Of a DNA stretch of 64,000 nucleotides, positions 42,865 through 62,120 are shown piece by piece (the stretch's first letter is position 1; every line of letters begins with the position of its first letter). Below the pieces are notes generated by a model. The model was not told where the DNA came from, did not search any database, and was given only the letters and a program-made list of their open reading frames with translations. The stretch is taken from the NCBI RefSeq assembly GCF_014137995.1, contig NZ_JACGWV010000003.1, positions 806,001 to 870,000 on the forward strand, in the 5' to 3' direction. The translations under genes and the position numbers were made by a program. The stretch is from Promicromonospora sukumoe. GTDB lineage: Bacteria > Actinomycetota > Actinomycetes > Actinomycetales > Cellulomonadaceae.

Positions 42865-43604
42865 GAGTTGACCTTCAGCTCGAAGACCTGCGGGTGGGCC
42901 GAGAACTCACCCTCCACGGGGTACAACGCCTCGATGAAGCACACGCTCGTGCGGTCGCCCGCGGCCCAGTCCTCCCGGGTGGGCTGGAACGACCACACCG
43001 GGGAGCTGTCCACGGCCTCTCGCCCCGAGTAGGTCTCGTACCAGGACCAGCAGTCGTACCAGAAGTCGTCCTCGAGGGCCGCGCTGCCGGGGAAATCGAT
43101 CTGGTGGTGCTCGATGACCCCGATCACCTGTCCGTCGTGCAGGCGGCTGCAGGGGATGACGTCGATACCCGCCCAGGGCGAGTCCCAGTCGGGCGCCATG
43201 AAGCAGTCGCCGGTCCGCAGGTCGAGCGGGTCGACCGAGATCGGCTCGCGCTCCGGCGCCGCGGCCGTGCGGTAGGACTCGGCGACCGGCTGTTCCGGTG
43301 CAGTCCTGAGGCCTGCCTGGTCGAGCAGGCCGGGCGCGTAGTGCATGCCCAGCACGGCGAGCGGGGCGTTGACCGCGAGGACGAGCACCGTCCAGATCGA
43401 GCCGACCAGCACCCCGGTCCGGGCGCGGTTGCGGGCGGTCTGCGCCTCCCGGGCAGCGGTCGCCGTGTCTCCGGCGCCGATGGCGCGTGCTGCCTGGTTG
43501 GCAGCGAGCACGGCGGCGACGGCGAGCGGCCAGAACAGGATCGCGCAGGCGATGATCCAGCCGCGGTGCAGGGGCAGCCGCGGAACGGGTGGGGGGACGG
43601 TCAC
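42861..43604 (-). CDS. CD225/Septum_form domain protein (paralogue 1, first of operon)
   Basis: The 247-residue protein has almost no N-terminal extension. The first helix begins at residue 15 (GWIIACAILFWPLAVAAVLAANQAARAI), a second helix follows (VGSIWTVLVLAVNAPLAVLG), then the external domain with GDCFMAPD, VIPCSRLHDGQVIG, YDCWSWY and RTSVCFIEA. The start is GTG (43602-43604). It heads the three-gene array, which likely arose by duplication and then diversified in N-terminal tails. Confidence 0.8.
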   Translation of the reverse strand: MTVPPPVPRLPLHRGWIIACAILFWPLAVAAVLAANQAARAIGAGDTATAAREAQTARNRARTGVLVGSIWTVLVLAVNAPLAVLGMHYAPGLLDQAGLRTAPEQPVAESYRTAAAPEREPISVDPLDLRTGDCFMAPDWDSPWAGIDVIPCSRLHDGQVIGVIEHHQIDFPGSAALEDDFWYDCWSWYETYSGREAVDSSPVWSFQPTREDWAAGDRTSVCFIEALYPVEGEFSAHPQVFELKVNS

Positions 43605-43659
43605 GGCTGATCTCTATCAGGTGATCCGCCCTCGTCGTGGCGGTGTGACCGTTTCGTGA

Positions 43660-45960
<2,301 letters not shown>

Positions 45961-46017
45961 CCGGACCGCCTGCCCGCCCAGGACCGACGAGACCCACGCC
46001 GACGAAGGGGGCACCGC

Positions 46018-47296
46018 TTGCTCGGGCGTGCGTTCAAGTGGTTCTGGGCGGGCGAGGCCGTGTCCGAGCTGGGCACCTACGTCACCACCGTCGCGCTGCA
46101 GGTGCTCGTCGTCGTCACGCTCGGGGCGAGCGCCACCGAGCTGGGCGTCGTCAACGCGGCCCGCTGGGTCCCTTACCTCGTGCTCGGCCTCGTGCTGGGC
46201 GCGGTCGTCGACCGCTGGCGGCGCCGCCCGCTGCTGATCGCCACCGACCTTGTCCGGGGGCTCCTGCTCGGCGCGGTGCCCCTGCTCTGGTGGGCCGGGA
46301 TGCTGAACATCCCCGTGCTCGCCGTGTTCATGGCACTTCTCGGGCTGGCCTCGCTGCTCAACGACGCGGCGTCGCAGTCCTTCGTGCCCCGCCTGGTGCC
46401 CCGCACCGCGCTGGTGCGGGCCAACGCCCGGCTCGACCAGACCGGCGCGGTCGCCCAGGCCTCCGGCCCGGCGATCGGCGGCGCGCTGACGACGGCGCTC
46501 GGCGCGCCGCTCGCCGTCCTCGTCGACGCGGCCACCTACCTGTTCGCCGCGTTCGCCGTCTGGCGGGCCAAGGTGCCCGAGCCCGGCCCGGCCCGCGGCA
46601 CGCCCCGGCCCGACGGCGGCCTGCGGCCCGCGGCCCGGCGCCTGGTCGACGACGTCCGCGAGGGACTGCGCTGGGTCTACCGGCACACCATGCTCGCGCC
46701 GCTGGCCCTCGCCACGCACGGCTGGTTCCTCTGCAACGGCATCGTCACCACGGTGCTCGCCCCGTTCGCGCTCGTCGGGCTCGGGATGACGGCGTTCCAG
46801 CTCGGGCTGGCGCTCGCGGCCGCGGGCGCCGCGGGGCTGGCCGGGGCGCTGCTCTCCGAGCGGGCGGGCCGGGTCTGGGGAGCCGGGCGCACGGTCGTCG
46901 CGGCGCGCTTCGCGATGGTCCCGGCGTGGGCGGTCGTCGCGCTGGCACCGGCGGGCGCGACGTCGTCGTCGTCGGACGGGCCCGGGACGACGGCGACCTG
47001 GCTGACCGTGGCGACCATCGCCGTCGGGCAGGGGCTGTACGGGCTGGCGACGGGTCTCGAGAACGCGAACGAGATGGGGTACCGCCAGGCCGTGACGCCC
47101 GACCACCTGCAGGCACGGACCAACACGACCATCCGCAGCATCAACCGGGCCATGCTCGTGATCGGTGCGCCGGCCGGCGGTCTGCTCGCCGACCACCTCG
47201 GCTACCGCCCCGCCTTGTGGGTCGGAGTGGCCGGCTTCACGCTTGTCGCGGTACTCCTGGGGATGTCGCGATTCAGGTCCGCGCGGCACCCTCAGG

Positions 47297-47304
<8 letters not shown>
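46018..47304 (+). CDS. MFS transporter, MFS_3 (EntS-like) group
   Basis: This 428-residue transporter has 12 predicted spans, with AVVDRWRRRPLLIATDLVRG as the loop 2-3 signature and a PEPGPARGTPRPDGG loop between halves. It is only distantly related to the two MFS paralogues at 29766 and 31750. The start is TTG 46018, with AAGGGGG 7 nt upstream, an uncommon but well-placed start. The last codons overlap the promoter motif of icd. It may be co-transcribed with mdh (57-bp gap). Substrate unknown. Confidence 0.87.
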
Positions 47305-49563
<2,259 letters not shown>

Positions 49564-49576
49564 CGCCGCCCCCTCG

Positions 49577-49626
49577 CACGTGTCAGACCCTCAGGTCCCC
49601 CGGGTGACCTGAGGGTCTGACACGTG
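49577..49626. repeat. Palindromic repeat family B, copy 2
   Basis: Perfect 21-bp arms (49577-49597 and 49606-49626) around an 8-bp centre that is itself nearly palindromic. The core CAGACCCTCAGG replaces CAGACGCTCAGG of copies 1 and 3, and the opposite arm carries the complementary change. Located 14 bp after icd and 74 bp before the next gene. Confidence 0.9.
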
Positions 49627-49699
49627 TGGAGTGACCTTGGTCGCTCCTGTGGAAAAAGAGGCGGGGACTGTCGGTGTCTGGACGTAGCCTCGGGAAACG

Positions 49700-52600
49700 A
49701 TGATCGACGCACCCCGGACCCCCGAGACCACGCCCGTTCCTGAGGCGTCGCCTCGTCCTGCGCCCGTGAAGCCGACCGACCCGGCACGCCGGCTCGACTG
49801 GCGCCGGCTGCGCGGTCCGGCCGCCGTCATCGCCCTGCTCGCGCTCACCGCGGGCGCCGTCGGTCTGGCGCTGGGCACCGTCGCGGCAGGCCGGCTGGCC
49901 GACGACGCGACCGTCGTCGGTCTGGCGCTGCTCGCCGTGTGCGTCGTCGGCGGGGCCATCTTCGACGGCATCGGCCAGGTGACCTGGGCGAGCGTCGTCG
50001 ACCGCGCCGAGGGCAAGCTCCGCAGCGACCTGCTCAGCGCGGCGCTCCGGCAGCCGCTCGCCACGCTCTCCGAGCAGGCCGTCGGCGAGGTGCTCGACCG
50101 GGTCGACGACGACACCCACGCCGTCGGGACCCTCGTGCGCCGCCAGCTCTGGGGCGCCGGCCGCACCGTCGTCGGCGTCGTGCCCATGTGGATCATCGCC
50201 GGCGTCACCTGGTGGCCGGCCTGGCTGCTGTTCCCGGTGCTGGGCGGCATCGTCGCCCTGCTCACCCGGCCGCTGCTCGGCGAGATCGCGCGCCGCAAGG
50301 TGATCGAGGAAGCCGCCTGGACCGATCACGCCGCCGCCTTCGAGGAGGCGGTCGCCGCACGGAACGACCTGCGCACCAGCCTCGGCCAGGCGTTCGCCGT
50401 GCGCCGCGTCGCCCAGCTCTCCGCGATCGTGCACGAGAAGTTCCGCGCGGTGGTGCGCGTCGAGGAGCGCCTGCTCCGGCGGGCCGGCCTGGTGATGTAC
50501 GCGCTGCTCGCCGGCACCGCGGTCACCTGTGCGGTCGTGGCCGCCGGGGGCGGCCTGTCGGTGCAGCAGCTCGTCACGCTGTTCCTGGTCACCGCGATGT
50601 TCGTGGGACAGATGGACAACCTGGTGCACCACCTGCCGGACATCCAGGAGGGCCTCGGCGCGGTGCTGCGCATCCGGCAGATGCTGGAGGTCGAGCCCGA
50701 GCCCGAGGGCGGCGACGACCTCCCCGAGGGACCGCTGGACCTCGAGCTGCGGGACCTGACCTTCGCCTACGACGAGGGCACCTTCGCCCTGAGCGGCGTG
50801 GACCTGCTGGTCCCCGCCGGCGAGACCATCGCCCTCGTGGGCCGCACCGGCTCGGGCAAGTCGACGCTGGCCGCGCTGCTGTCGCGCGCCGTCGAGCCGG
50901 AGCGCGGTTCGGTGTTCCTCGGCGGCGCCGACGTGCGCGACCTGGACCTGCAGAAGCTGCGCGGCGCCGTGGGCGTGGTCACCCAGCGCACGGAGATCAT
51001 CGCCGGCACGCTCGCGGAGAACATCGCGCTGTTCTCCGACGTGCCGCGCGCCGACATCGAGGCCGCGGTCCGCGAGCTCGGCCTGACCGACTGGACGGCC
51101 GGCCTGCCCGACGGCCTCGACACGCTCCTCGGCCCCGGCGGCACCACGCTGTCGGCGGGGGAGGAGCAGCTCGTCGCCTTCGCGCGCCTGCTCGTGCGGC
51201 ACGTGCAGCTGGTCGTGCTCGACGAGGCGACCGCGCGGATGGACCCGCTCACGGAGGCGCGCGTCGTCGCCGCGTCCGACCGGCTGCTCAGCGGGCGCAC
51301 CGGCGTGCTCATCGCGCACCGCCTCGGCACCATCGAGCGCGCCGGCCTCGTGGCGGTCCTCGACCACGGCCGCGTGGTGCAGCAGGGCCCGCGGGCACGG
51401 CTCGCCCGCACGCCCGGACCGTTCCGGTCGCTGCTGGAGGCGGGCGCGAGCGAGGGCTCGCTGGACGACTCGGCGGCCGAGCCCACGCTCGCCGTCGCCG
51501 CCGAGGTGCGCGCGCAGACGGTCACGGCGTCCGCCGACGGCGAGGCCGACACGGCCGCGCCCGACGCCGACGCCTCCGCGCGCGCCGCCGACGCCAACGC
51601 CAACGCGACCGGTACGGCCCAGGCCGGCGCCGCCGCTCCCGACGCCGTCGGCGGCCGCCGACGGGCGGGCACCCCGCCCGACCTGACCCCGCCCGGGGAC
51701 GGCCCGAGCCTCGCGCGCGGCGTGCTGCACGCGCTGTTCGTCCGCCCGAAGTGGGGCGTGTTCGGCGCGGTCCTGTTCCTCCTGGCGAGCCTCGTCGCGG
51801 CACAGGGTGCGGTCAGCGGGTTCCTGTGGGGCCGCACGGTCGAGATCGTCGGCACCGGCGAGCTGCCCGTCGGCCTGCTCGTCGCGCTCGCCCTGCTCCT
51901 GCTCGTGCAGCCGCTGTTCATCTCCCGCGCGCTGGGCGTGTACCCGCGCTGGTGGATCGAGGTGCTGCTGCGCATCCGGATGTCGGTCATGGCGGGGCAG
52001 ACCCGGCAGTACCGGCTGCCCGCCACGCCGCCCGGCGAGGTGGTGGCCCGGTCCATGGACGCCGACCGCTTCGTGCGGTACGCCGACCGCTGGGTCGACT
52101 TCGTCAACGGCCTCGCGATCGTCGCGGTCACGGCCCTGATCAGCGGCACCTGGACCGCCGGTGCCGTGCTGCTCGCGGTCATGGTGGTCTCCGCGGCGGC
52201 CTCGGCCATCGGCCGGCCGATCGCCGGCCGCTCCGCCGCCGGGTCCTCTGCGGCCCGCGCCCGGTTCGGCCGGGCGCTGGTCTCCGCCCTCGACTCGGCG
52301 CGCACGGTGAAGCTCGCCGCACGCACGCCCGACGTGCGCCGCCACCTCGGCGAGGTGGACTCCGGGCGGGTCAAGGCCGCGATCTTCGAGCACCGGGTGC
52401 AGGCCGTGCTCGACTCGGTGCCGCTGGTCACCCTCTACATCGGCGTCGTCGTCGCCTGGGGCTTCCTGCTGACGAACCGGTGGGACCTGGCCACCACGCT
52501 GCTCGTCGCCAACGCCGTGACCGGCTTCGCCTGGTTCGGCGTGGTGGCCGGCGCCGTGGTCACCGAGGCGCCCGGCACCCGTGCCTGGCAGGTCGCGACC

Positions 52601-53380
52601 GCCCGGTTCGCCGGCGGCACCGACCTGGTCTCGCGGCAGCAGGGCGTGGACCTCGTGACGGGTGTGGCCCCCGCGCCGGAGCCGTCTCCCCGCGAGCCGC
52701 TCGACCGCCTGGAGCTGCGGCACCTGACCGCCGTGCACGACGACGGCACGATCGGCGTCTCCGACGTCGACCTCGAGGTGCGCCGGGGCGAGCTCGTGCT
52801 GCTGCTCGGCCAGGTCGGCTCGGGCAAGTCGTCGCTGCTCTCCGCGCTGGCCGGGCTCATGGAGCACACCGGCCAGGTCCGCTGGAACGACACCGAGGTG
52901 ACCGACGCCCAGGCGTTCCTGCGCCCCGGCCAGGTGGCCCACGTGGCCCAGGTACCGCGGGTGCTGTCCGGCTCGTTCTCCGACAACGTGCAGCTCGACC
53001 ACGCCCGCGACCTCGACGGCCCGGTCCGGGGCGCGCGCCTCGAGCAGGACATGCGCGACGCCGGCGGCCCGCACGCCCTCGTGGGGCACCGCGGCGTGCG
53101 GCTGTCCGGCGGCCAGGTGCAGCGGCTCGCGCTCGCGCGGGCGCTCGCCGCGGACACCGAGCTGCTGCTGGCGGACGACGTGTCCAGCGCCCTGGACGCC
53201 TCGACCGAGATCGAGCTGTGGGCCGCCCTGCGCGAGCGGGGCACCACGGTGGTCGGCGCGACCTCCAAGCGCGCGGCGCTCGCCCGTGCCGACCGCGTGG
53301 TCGTGCTGGTCGACGGCGCGGTGGCCGACGTCGGCCCGTGGTCGGGTCTCGCCCCGCGGTGGAGCCACCTCGCGGGCTGA
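49700..53380 (+). CDS. Fused ABC exporter with two TMD-NBD halves
   Basis: The 1226-residue polypeptide has TMD1 (about 35-330) and NBD1: Walker A GRTGSGKST (about 381), signature LSAGEEQ, Walker B VVLDEATARMD (about 505), switch IAHRLGT. An Ala/Asp-rich linker (about 590-660) precedes TMD2 (about 690-985) and NBD2: Walker A GQVGSGKSS (about 1038), LSGGQ (about 1136), Walker B LLLADDVSSALD, GATSKRA. In NBD2 the catalytic Glu is Asp and the switch His is missing, so only one ATP site should be active, as in heterodimeric exporters. The ATG is 9 nt after TAGCCT. Substrate unknown; no efflux regulator is adjacent. Confidence 0.92.
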   Translation: MIDAPRTPETTPVPEASPRPAPVKPTDPARRLDWRRLRGPAAVIALLALTAGAVGLALGTVAAGRLADDATVVGLALLAVCVVGGAIFDGIGQVTWASVVDRAEGKLRSDLLSAALRQPLATLSEQAVGEVLDRVDDDTHAVGTLVRRQLWGAGRTVVGVVPMWIIAGVTWWPAWLLFPVLGGIVALLTRPLLGEIARRKVIEEAAWTDHAAAFEEAVAARNDLRTSLGQAFAVRRVAQLSAIVHEKFRAVVRVEERLLRRAGLVMYALLAGTAVTCAVVAAGGGLSVQQLVTLFLVTAMFVGQMDNLVHHLPDIQEGLGAVLRIRQMLEVEPEPEGGDDLPEGPLDLELRDLTFAYDEGTFALSGVDLLVPAGETIALVGRTGSGKSTLAALLSRAVEPERGSVFLGGADVRDLDLQKLRGAVGVVTQRTEIIAGTLAENIALFSDVPRADIEAAVRELGLTDWTAGLPDGLDTLLGPGGTTLSAGEEQLVAFARLLVRHVQLVVLDEATARMDPLTEARVVAASDRLLSGRTGVLIAHRLGTIERAGLVAVLDHGRVVQQGPRARLARTPGPFRSLLEAGASEGSLDDSAAEPTLAVAAEVRAQTVTASADGEADTAAPDADASARAADANANATGTAQAGAAAPDAVGGRRRAGTPPDLTPPGDGPSLARGVLHALFVRPKWGVFGAVLFLLASLVAAQGAVSGFLWGRTVEIVGTGELPVGLLVALALLLLVQPLFISRALGVYPRWWIEVLLRIRMSVMAGQTRQYRLPATPPGEVVARSMDADRFVRYADRWVDFVNGLAIVAVTALISGTWTAGAVLLAVMVVSAAASAIGRPIAGRSAAGSSAARARFGRALVSALDSARTVKLAARTPDVRRHLGEVDSGRVKAAIFEHRVQAVLDSVPLVTLYIGVVVAWGFLLTNRWDLATTLLVANAVTGFAWFGVVAGAVVTEAPGTRAWQVATARFAGGTDLVSRQQGVDLVTGVAPAPEPSPREPLDRLELRHLTAVHDDGTIGVSDVDLEVRRGELVLLLGQVGSGKSSLLSALAGLMEHTGQVRWNDTEVTDAQAFLRPGQVAHVAQVPRVLSGSFSDNVQLDHARDLDGPVRGARLEQDMRDAGGPHALVGHRGVRLSGGQVQRLALARALAADTELLLADDVSSALDASTEIELWAALRERGTTVVGATSKRAALARADRVVVLVDGAVADVGPWSGLAPRWSHLAG

Positions 53381-53397
53381 CACCCACGACGGCTGAC

Positions 53398-53444
53398 CGC
53401 ACGAGACAGCGGGACGCACGAGACAGGCAGACCGCACGAGACGG
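53398..53444. repeat. Three CGCACGAGACRG direct repeats
   Basis: CGCACGAGACAG at 53398-53409 and 53415-53426, and CGCACGAGACGG at 53433-53444, spaced 17-18 bp. They fill the gap after the ABC exporter, and the last overlaps the following hairpin. They may be slippage products or protein sites. Confidence 0.6.
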
Positions 53445-53474
53445 CCGGGCGAGCGATGAGTTCGCCCGGCCGTC
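53440..53474 (+). terminator. Terminator-like hairpin after the ABC exporter
   Basis: GACGGCCGGGCGA (53440-53452) and TCGCCCGGCCGTC (53462-53474) form a perfect 13-bp stem with a 9-nt loop, 60 bp after the stop. No U-run follows, but the stem is very stable. Confidence 0.7.
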
Positions 53475-53539
53475 GTCGTCGGACGGGGGAGAGCCGCCGC
53501 GCAGCAGCGACCGGCCGGTGACGGACGAGGAGAACCCCC

Positions 53540-54151
53540 ATGGCGAAGATCGTGTCCAGCCTGTTCATGGCGCTCGACGCCGTCGTCGAGCCGGACAAGG
53601 GCAACTGGCACTTCCCGTACTTCAACGACGAGCTCGGCGCGGCGGTCGACGAGACGCACACCGCGGACGTCTTCCTGTTCGGCCGGGTCACGTACGACTC
53701 GTTCGCGGGCGCCTGGCCCGAGCGCGAGGCGGCCGGCGGGGAGGACGCCGGGTTCGCCCGGCGCATCGGCGACGTCCGCAAGATCGTCGCGTCGCGGAGC
53801 CCGCTCGACCTCACCTGGCGCAACTCCGAGCAGCTCCAGGGCGACCTGGTCGAGGCCGTCGCCGCGCTGAAGGCCGACCCCGCCATCCAGAAGATCGCCC
53901 TGTCGGGCTCGATCTCGGTGGTGCGCCAGCTCCTCGACGCCGGGCTGCTCGACGAGCTGCACCTGTTCGTGCACCCGGCCACGGCGGGCGGCGGCCTGCG
54001 GCTGTTCCAGGACGGCGACCCGTCCCGGCCGATGAAGCTCCTGTCGGCCACGCCGTTCCGCACCGGCCTGCTGCACCTGGTCTACACGCCCGACCCGAAC
54101 CCGCCGACCGGCGGCTACGAGGAGGCCGTGGGCCAGCTCCCCGACGAGTGA
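53540..54151 (+). CDS. Dihydrofolate reductase-like protein (RibD C-terminal domain)
   Basis: The 203-residue protein has the RibD_C/DHFR fold pattern: KIVSSLFMALDAVVE, FLFGRVTYDSFAGAWP (NADPH-binding style), RKIVASRSPLDLTWRNSEQL and IALSGSISVVRQLLDAGLLDELHLFVHP. Family members are NADPH-dependent reductases of unknown substrate, often stress-related; canonical DHFR residues are not all present. The ATG has GGACGAGGAG upstream. It converges with the EmrB-type MFS gene with 19 bp between stops. Confidence 0.9.
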   Translation: MAKIVSSLFMALDAVVEPDKGNWHFPYFNDELGAAVDETHTADVFLFGRVTYDSFAGAWPEREAAGGEDAGFARRIGDVRKIVASRSPLDLTWRNSEQLQGDLVEAVAALKADPAIQKIALSGSISVVRQLLDAGLLDELHLFVHPATAGGGLRLFQDGDPSRPMKLLSATPFRTGLLHLVYTPDPNPPTGGYEEAVGQLPDE

Positions 54152-54170
54152 CGGGGGCACGCGGCAGGCG

Positions 54171-55649
54171 TCAGCGAGCCGGCTCCACCCGGTGCGGCAG
54201 CACGAACACCAGCAGGAACGCCACCACGGCGAGGCTCGCGCTGGTCGCCATCGCGAGGGTCGCGCCGTGGGCAAAGACGTCGGCGACGACCTCCGGCGTC
54301 GGGCGGCCGGCCGGGAAGTCGAGCGCCCCGAACAGCACCGAGCCGACGACGGCGATGCCCGCCGCCGAGCCGATCCGCTGCATGGTGCCGATCACGCCCG
54401 ACGCCGCGCCCGCCTCGTCGCGGTCCACGGTGGCGACGATGAACTGCGCGTTCGGCGCGATGAACAGGCCGCTGCCGATGCCGCCGAGCAGCAGCGGGCC
54501 GGCCAGGTGCCAGTGGGTGAGGTCGCCGGTCGGGACCAGCCAGAGCACCAGCCACACCGAGACCAGGCCTATCGCGACCAGGCCGGTGCCGATCACGAGC
54601 ACGGTGCGGCCCAGGCGGTGCGACAGGCGCTCGCTCTGCGACGCGCCCGCGATCGAGCCGATGGCGAACGGCACCGACACCAGGCCCGAGGCGAGCGCCG
54701 TATGGCCCAGGCCGGACTGCCAGAAGATCGAGATGGTGAAGAAGATGCTGGTGAACGCCGCGAAGTAGACCAGCGCGAGGATCACGCCGCCGGTGAAGGC
54801 GGGGTGCGAGAACAGGTGCGGCGGAACCAGGGGGCTGCCGCTGCGGGCTGCGACCCGGCGCTCCCAGAACGCGAACGCGACCAGCAGCAGCAGGCCGGCC
54901 GCCAGCAACGAGAAGGTCCACCACGGCCAGCCGGCGTCCTCGCCCTCGATGAGCGGCACCAGGATCGCGACGAGCGCCACCGAGACCAGCAGCAGCCCGA
55001 CGACGTCGACGCCCCGCGCGGCGCCCCCGACCACGATCTTGGGCAGCAGGACGAACGCGGCCGTCACCGCGATCAGGCCCAGCGGCAGGTTGACGAAGAA
55101 GATCGAGCGCCAGCCCTCGTTCTCACCGAACGCCTCGATGAGCAGGCCGCCGATGATCGGCCCCAGCGCGGTCGAGAACCCGATGGCGGCGCCCATCACG
55201 GCGAACGCCTTGCCGCGCGTGCGGCCGGTGAACATGAGCTGGATCAGCGCCGTCACGGCCGGGAAGAAGATGCCGCCGCACAGGCCCTGGACCACGCGGG
55301 CCACGATGAGCTCGGTGGCGCCGTTGGCCAGGCCGCACCAGAGGCTGGCGAGCGTGAACCCCGCCAGGCCCACGATGAACACCCACTTGTGGCCCACCCG
55401 GTCGCCCACGCGGCCCGCGGGGATCAGGGCCAGGCCGTAGGCCAGCGCGTACCCGGAGATGATCCAGGACAGCGTGCCCTCCGACGCGTCGAGCGAGAGG
55501 CGGATGGTCGGCAGCGCGACGTTGACGATGGTCGTGTCCAGCAGGGCCATCGAGATGCCGAGGATGAGCACCGCGAGCGCGAGCCAGGAGCTGCGCGGGG
55601 GAGTGCCGGGTGCGTCGTTCGGGGCCGCGGGCGCGGGGGAGGTGGTCAC
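54171..55649 (-). CDS. MFS drug exporter, DHA2 (EmrB/QacA) family
   Basis: The 492-residue protein has about 14 predicted spans. It has the DHA2 signatures MALLDTTIVNVALPTI (helix 1), GRVGDRVGHKWVFIVGL (loop 2-3), and GIFFPAVTALIQLMF... GxxxGPIIGG (motif C; here FSTALGPIIGGLL). It should export a lipophilic drug or metabolite using the proton gradient. The start is GTG 55647-55649 with GAGAGG about 9 nt upstream; an upstream in-frame ATG lacks support. It is divergent from the GNAT gene across palindrome B3. Confidence 0.92.
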   Translation of the reverse strand: MTTSPAPAAPNDAPGTPPRSSWLALAVLILGISMALLDTTIVNVALPTIRLSLDASEGTLSWIISGYALAYGLALIPAGRVGDRVGHKWVFIVGLAGFTLASLWCGLANGATELIVARVVQGLCGGIFFPAVTALIQLMFTGRTRGKAFAVMGAAIGFSTALGPIIGGLLIEAFGENEGWRSIFFVNLPLGLIAVTAAFVLLPKIVVGGAARGVDVVGLLLVSVALVAILVPLIEGEDAGWPWWTFSLLAAGLLLLVAFAFWERRVAARSGSPLVPPHLFSHPAFTGGVILALVYFAAFTSIFFTISIFWQSGLGHTALASGLVSVPFAIGSIAGASQSERLSHRLGRTVLVIGTGLVAIGLVSVWLVLWLVPTGDLTHWHLAGPLLLGGIGSGLFIAPNAQFIVATVDRDEAGAASGVIGTMQRIGSAAGIAVVGSVLFGALDFPAGRPTPEVVADVFAHGATLAMATSASLAVVAFLLVFVLPHRVEPAR

Positions 55650-55710
55650 GGGAAGGCGCCTCTCGGGGGACGGCGTTACGACAAGATCGTACGGCCGCAC
55701 CTCCCGCCTG

Positions 55711-55758
55711 ACGTGTCAGACGCTCAGGTCACCCGGGTGACCTGAGCGTCTGACACGT
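55711..55758. repeat. Palindromic repeat family B, copy 3 (perfect 48-bp palindrome)
   Basis: 24-bp arms (55711-55734 and 55735-55758) with no loop. The centre CAGGTCACCCGGGTGACCTG is fully self-complementary. Unlike copies 1 and 2, it lies between divergent genes, 62 bp from the MFS start and ending 5 bp before the TAGGGT -10 box of the GNAT gene, so it covers the -35 region. Confidence 0.92.
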
Positions 55759-55775
55759 GTGCCTAGGGTGGCGGC

Positions 55776-56222
55776 ATGACCCTGATCTTTCGTGAGGCGG
55801 TACGGGGTGACCTGGAGCGGATCGTCGAGCTCATCGCCGACGACGCCGTCGCCGCCACCCGCACCGGCACCTACGGCGCGCCCCACCTGGCCGGCTTCGA
55901 GGCCGTCGCGGCCAGCCCGGACAACGAGCTCGTCGTCGCCGAGTCCGACGGCGAGGTGGTCGGCGTCATGCAGCTCACCTTCATCCCCGGCATCTCCCGC
56001 AACGGGGCCGCGCGGCTCCTGGTGGAGGCCGTGCGCGTGGACAAGGCGCAGCGCGGCCAGGGCATCGGCCGACTGATGATGGAGCACGCCCACGAGCGCG
56101 GGCGCGCGCGGGGCTGCGTGCTGGCCCAGCTCACGTCGGACAAGCAGCGGCCCGAGGCGCACCGCTTCTACCGGAACCTCGGCTACGAGCAGTCGCACGA
56201 GGGTTTCAAGCTCCCGCTCTGA
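55776..56222 (+). CDS. GNAT-family N-acetyltransferase
   Basis: The 148-residue protein has the complete GNAT fold: LIFREAVRGDLERIVELI, VVAESDGEVVGVMQLTFI, the acetyl-CoA loop VRVDKAQRGQGIGRLMMEHA and FYRNLGYEQSHEGFKLPL. The acceptor is unknown. The ATG lies 6 nt after TAGGGT, consistent with a leaderless mRNA. The promoter's upstream part is made of palindrome B3. It is divergent from the EmrB-type exporter. Confidence 0.92.
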   Translation: MTLIFREAVRGDLERIVELIADDAVAATRTGTYGAPHLAGFEAVAASPDNELVVAESDGEVVGVMQLTFIPGISRNGAARLLVEAVRVDKAQRGQGIGRLMMEHAHERGRARGCVLAQLTSDKQRPEAHRFYRNLGYEQSHEGFKLPL

Positions 56223-56285
56223 CCCCCGCCCCGCCCTGACGCTCGCGCGCATTTCGCGGACCGGACGAACTGCTCACTCCCGACT

Positions 56286-56315
56286 CTTGCTGCAAATCTC
56301 TGCAAGCATTACAGT
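56286..56315 (+). promoter_or_regulatory. Promoter and LacI-type operator of the amylopullulanase gene
   Basis: TTGCTG (56287-56292) and TACAGT (56310-56315) are separated by 17 bp. The interval is spanned by an inverted repeat CTTGC-N11-GCAAG (56286-56306), the outline of a LacI/MalR-type operator in starch and maltose loci of actinobacteria. Repressor binding would overlap the -35. No lacI-type gene is inside the window. Confidence 0.6.
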
Positions 56316-56362
56316 CGCGCTCGGATCACACACTTGGGTTCCGGACGACGAAGGGGTCATCC

Positions 56363-61894
<5,532 letters not shown>

Positions 61895-61901
61895 CAGATC
61901 A

Positions 61902-61982
61902 CTGAGCGAGCGCTCACCAGGCGGGCGGCGACCATGACTCCGCGAGTCATGGTCGCCGCCCGCCTGGTGAGTGCCCGCTCAG
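61902..61982. terminator. Very long hairpin between pullulanase and ABC transporter genes
   Basis: Arms 61913-61940 and 61944-61971 pair perfectly over 28 bp with a 3-nt loop. The stem continues outward to 61902/61982 with two mismatches. It starts 8 bp after the pullulanase stop. It should stop or reduce transcription into the solute-binding gene and protect the mRNA 3' end. Confidence 0.75.
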
Positions 61983-62120
61983 CCGTCTGGTCCGGCAGTG
62001 GCCGGTGACAGCGCTGACATCTGTTCGGCGCAGAGCCTTGACTCGGACCCGCCGGGGGTGAATCGTGTGCGTCAGTTGGTCCGGCGACGTAGCCGGCCTC
62101 GCACGACGCAAGGGAGCTTC

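Noticed and set aside
49583..54274. Very long open minus-strand frame opposite the ABC exporter and reductase genes
   Set aside because: High G+C gives long antisense frames. The translation is low-complexity Arg/Gly/Ala/His-rich with no family motif, and the plus-strand genes explain the region.
62038..62064. TTGACT as promoter of the solute-binding protein gene
   Set aside because: No acceptable -10 box lies 16-18 bp downstream; kept only as a remark in the gene entry.
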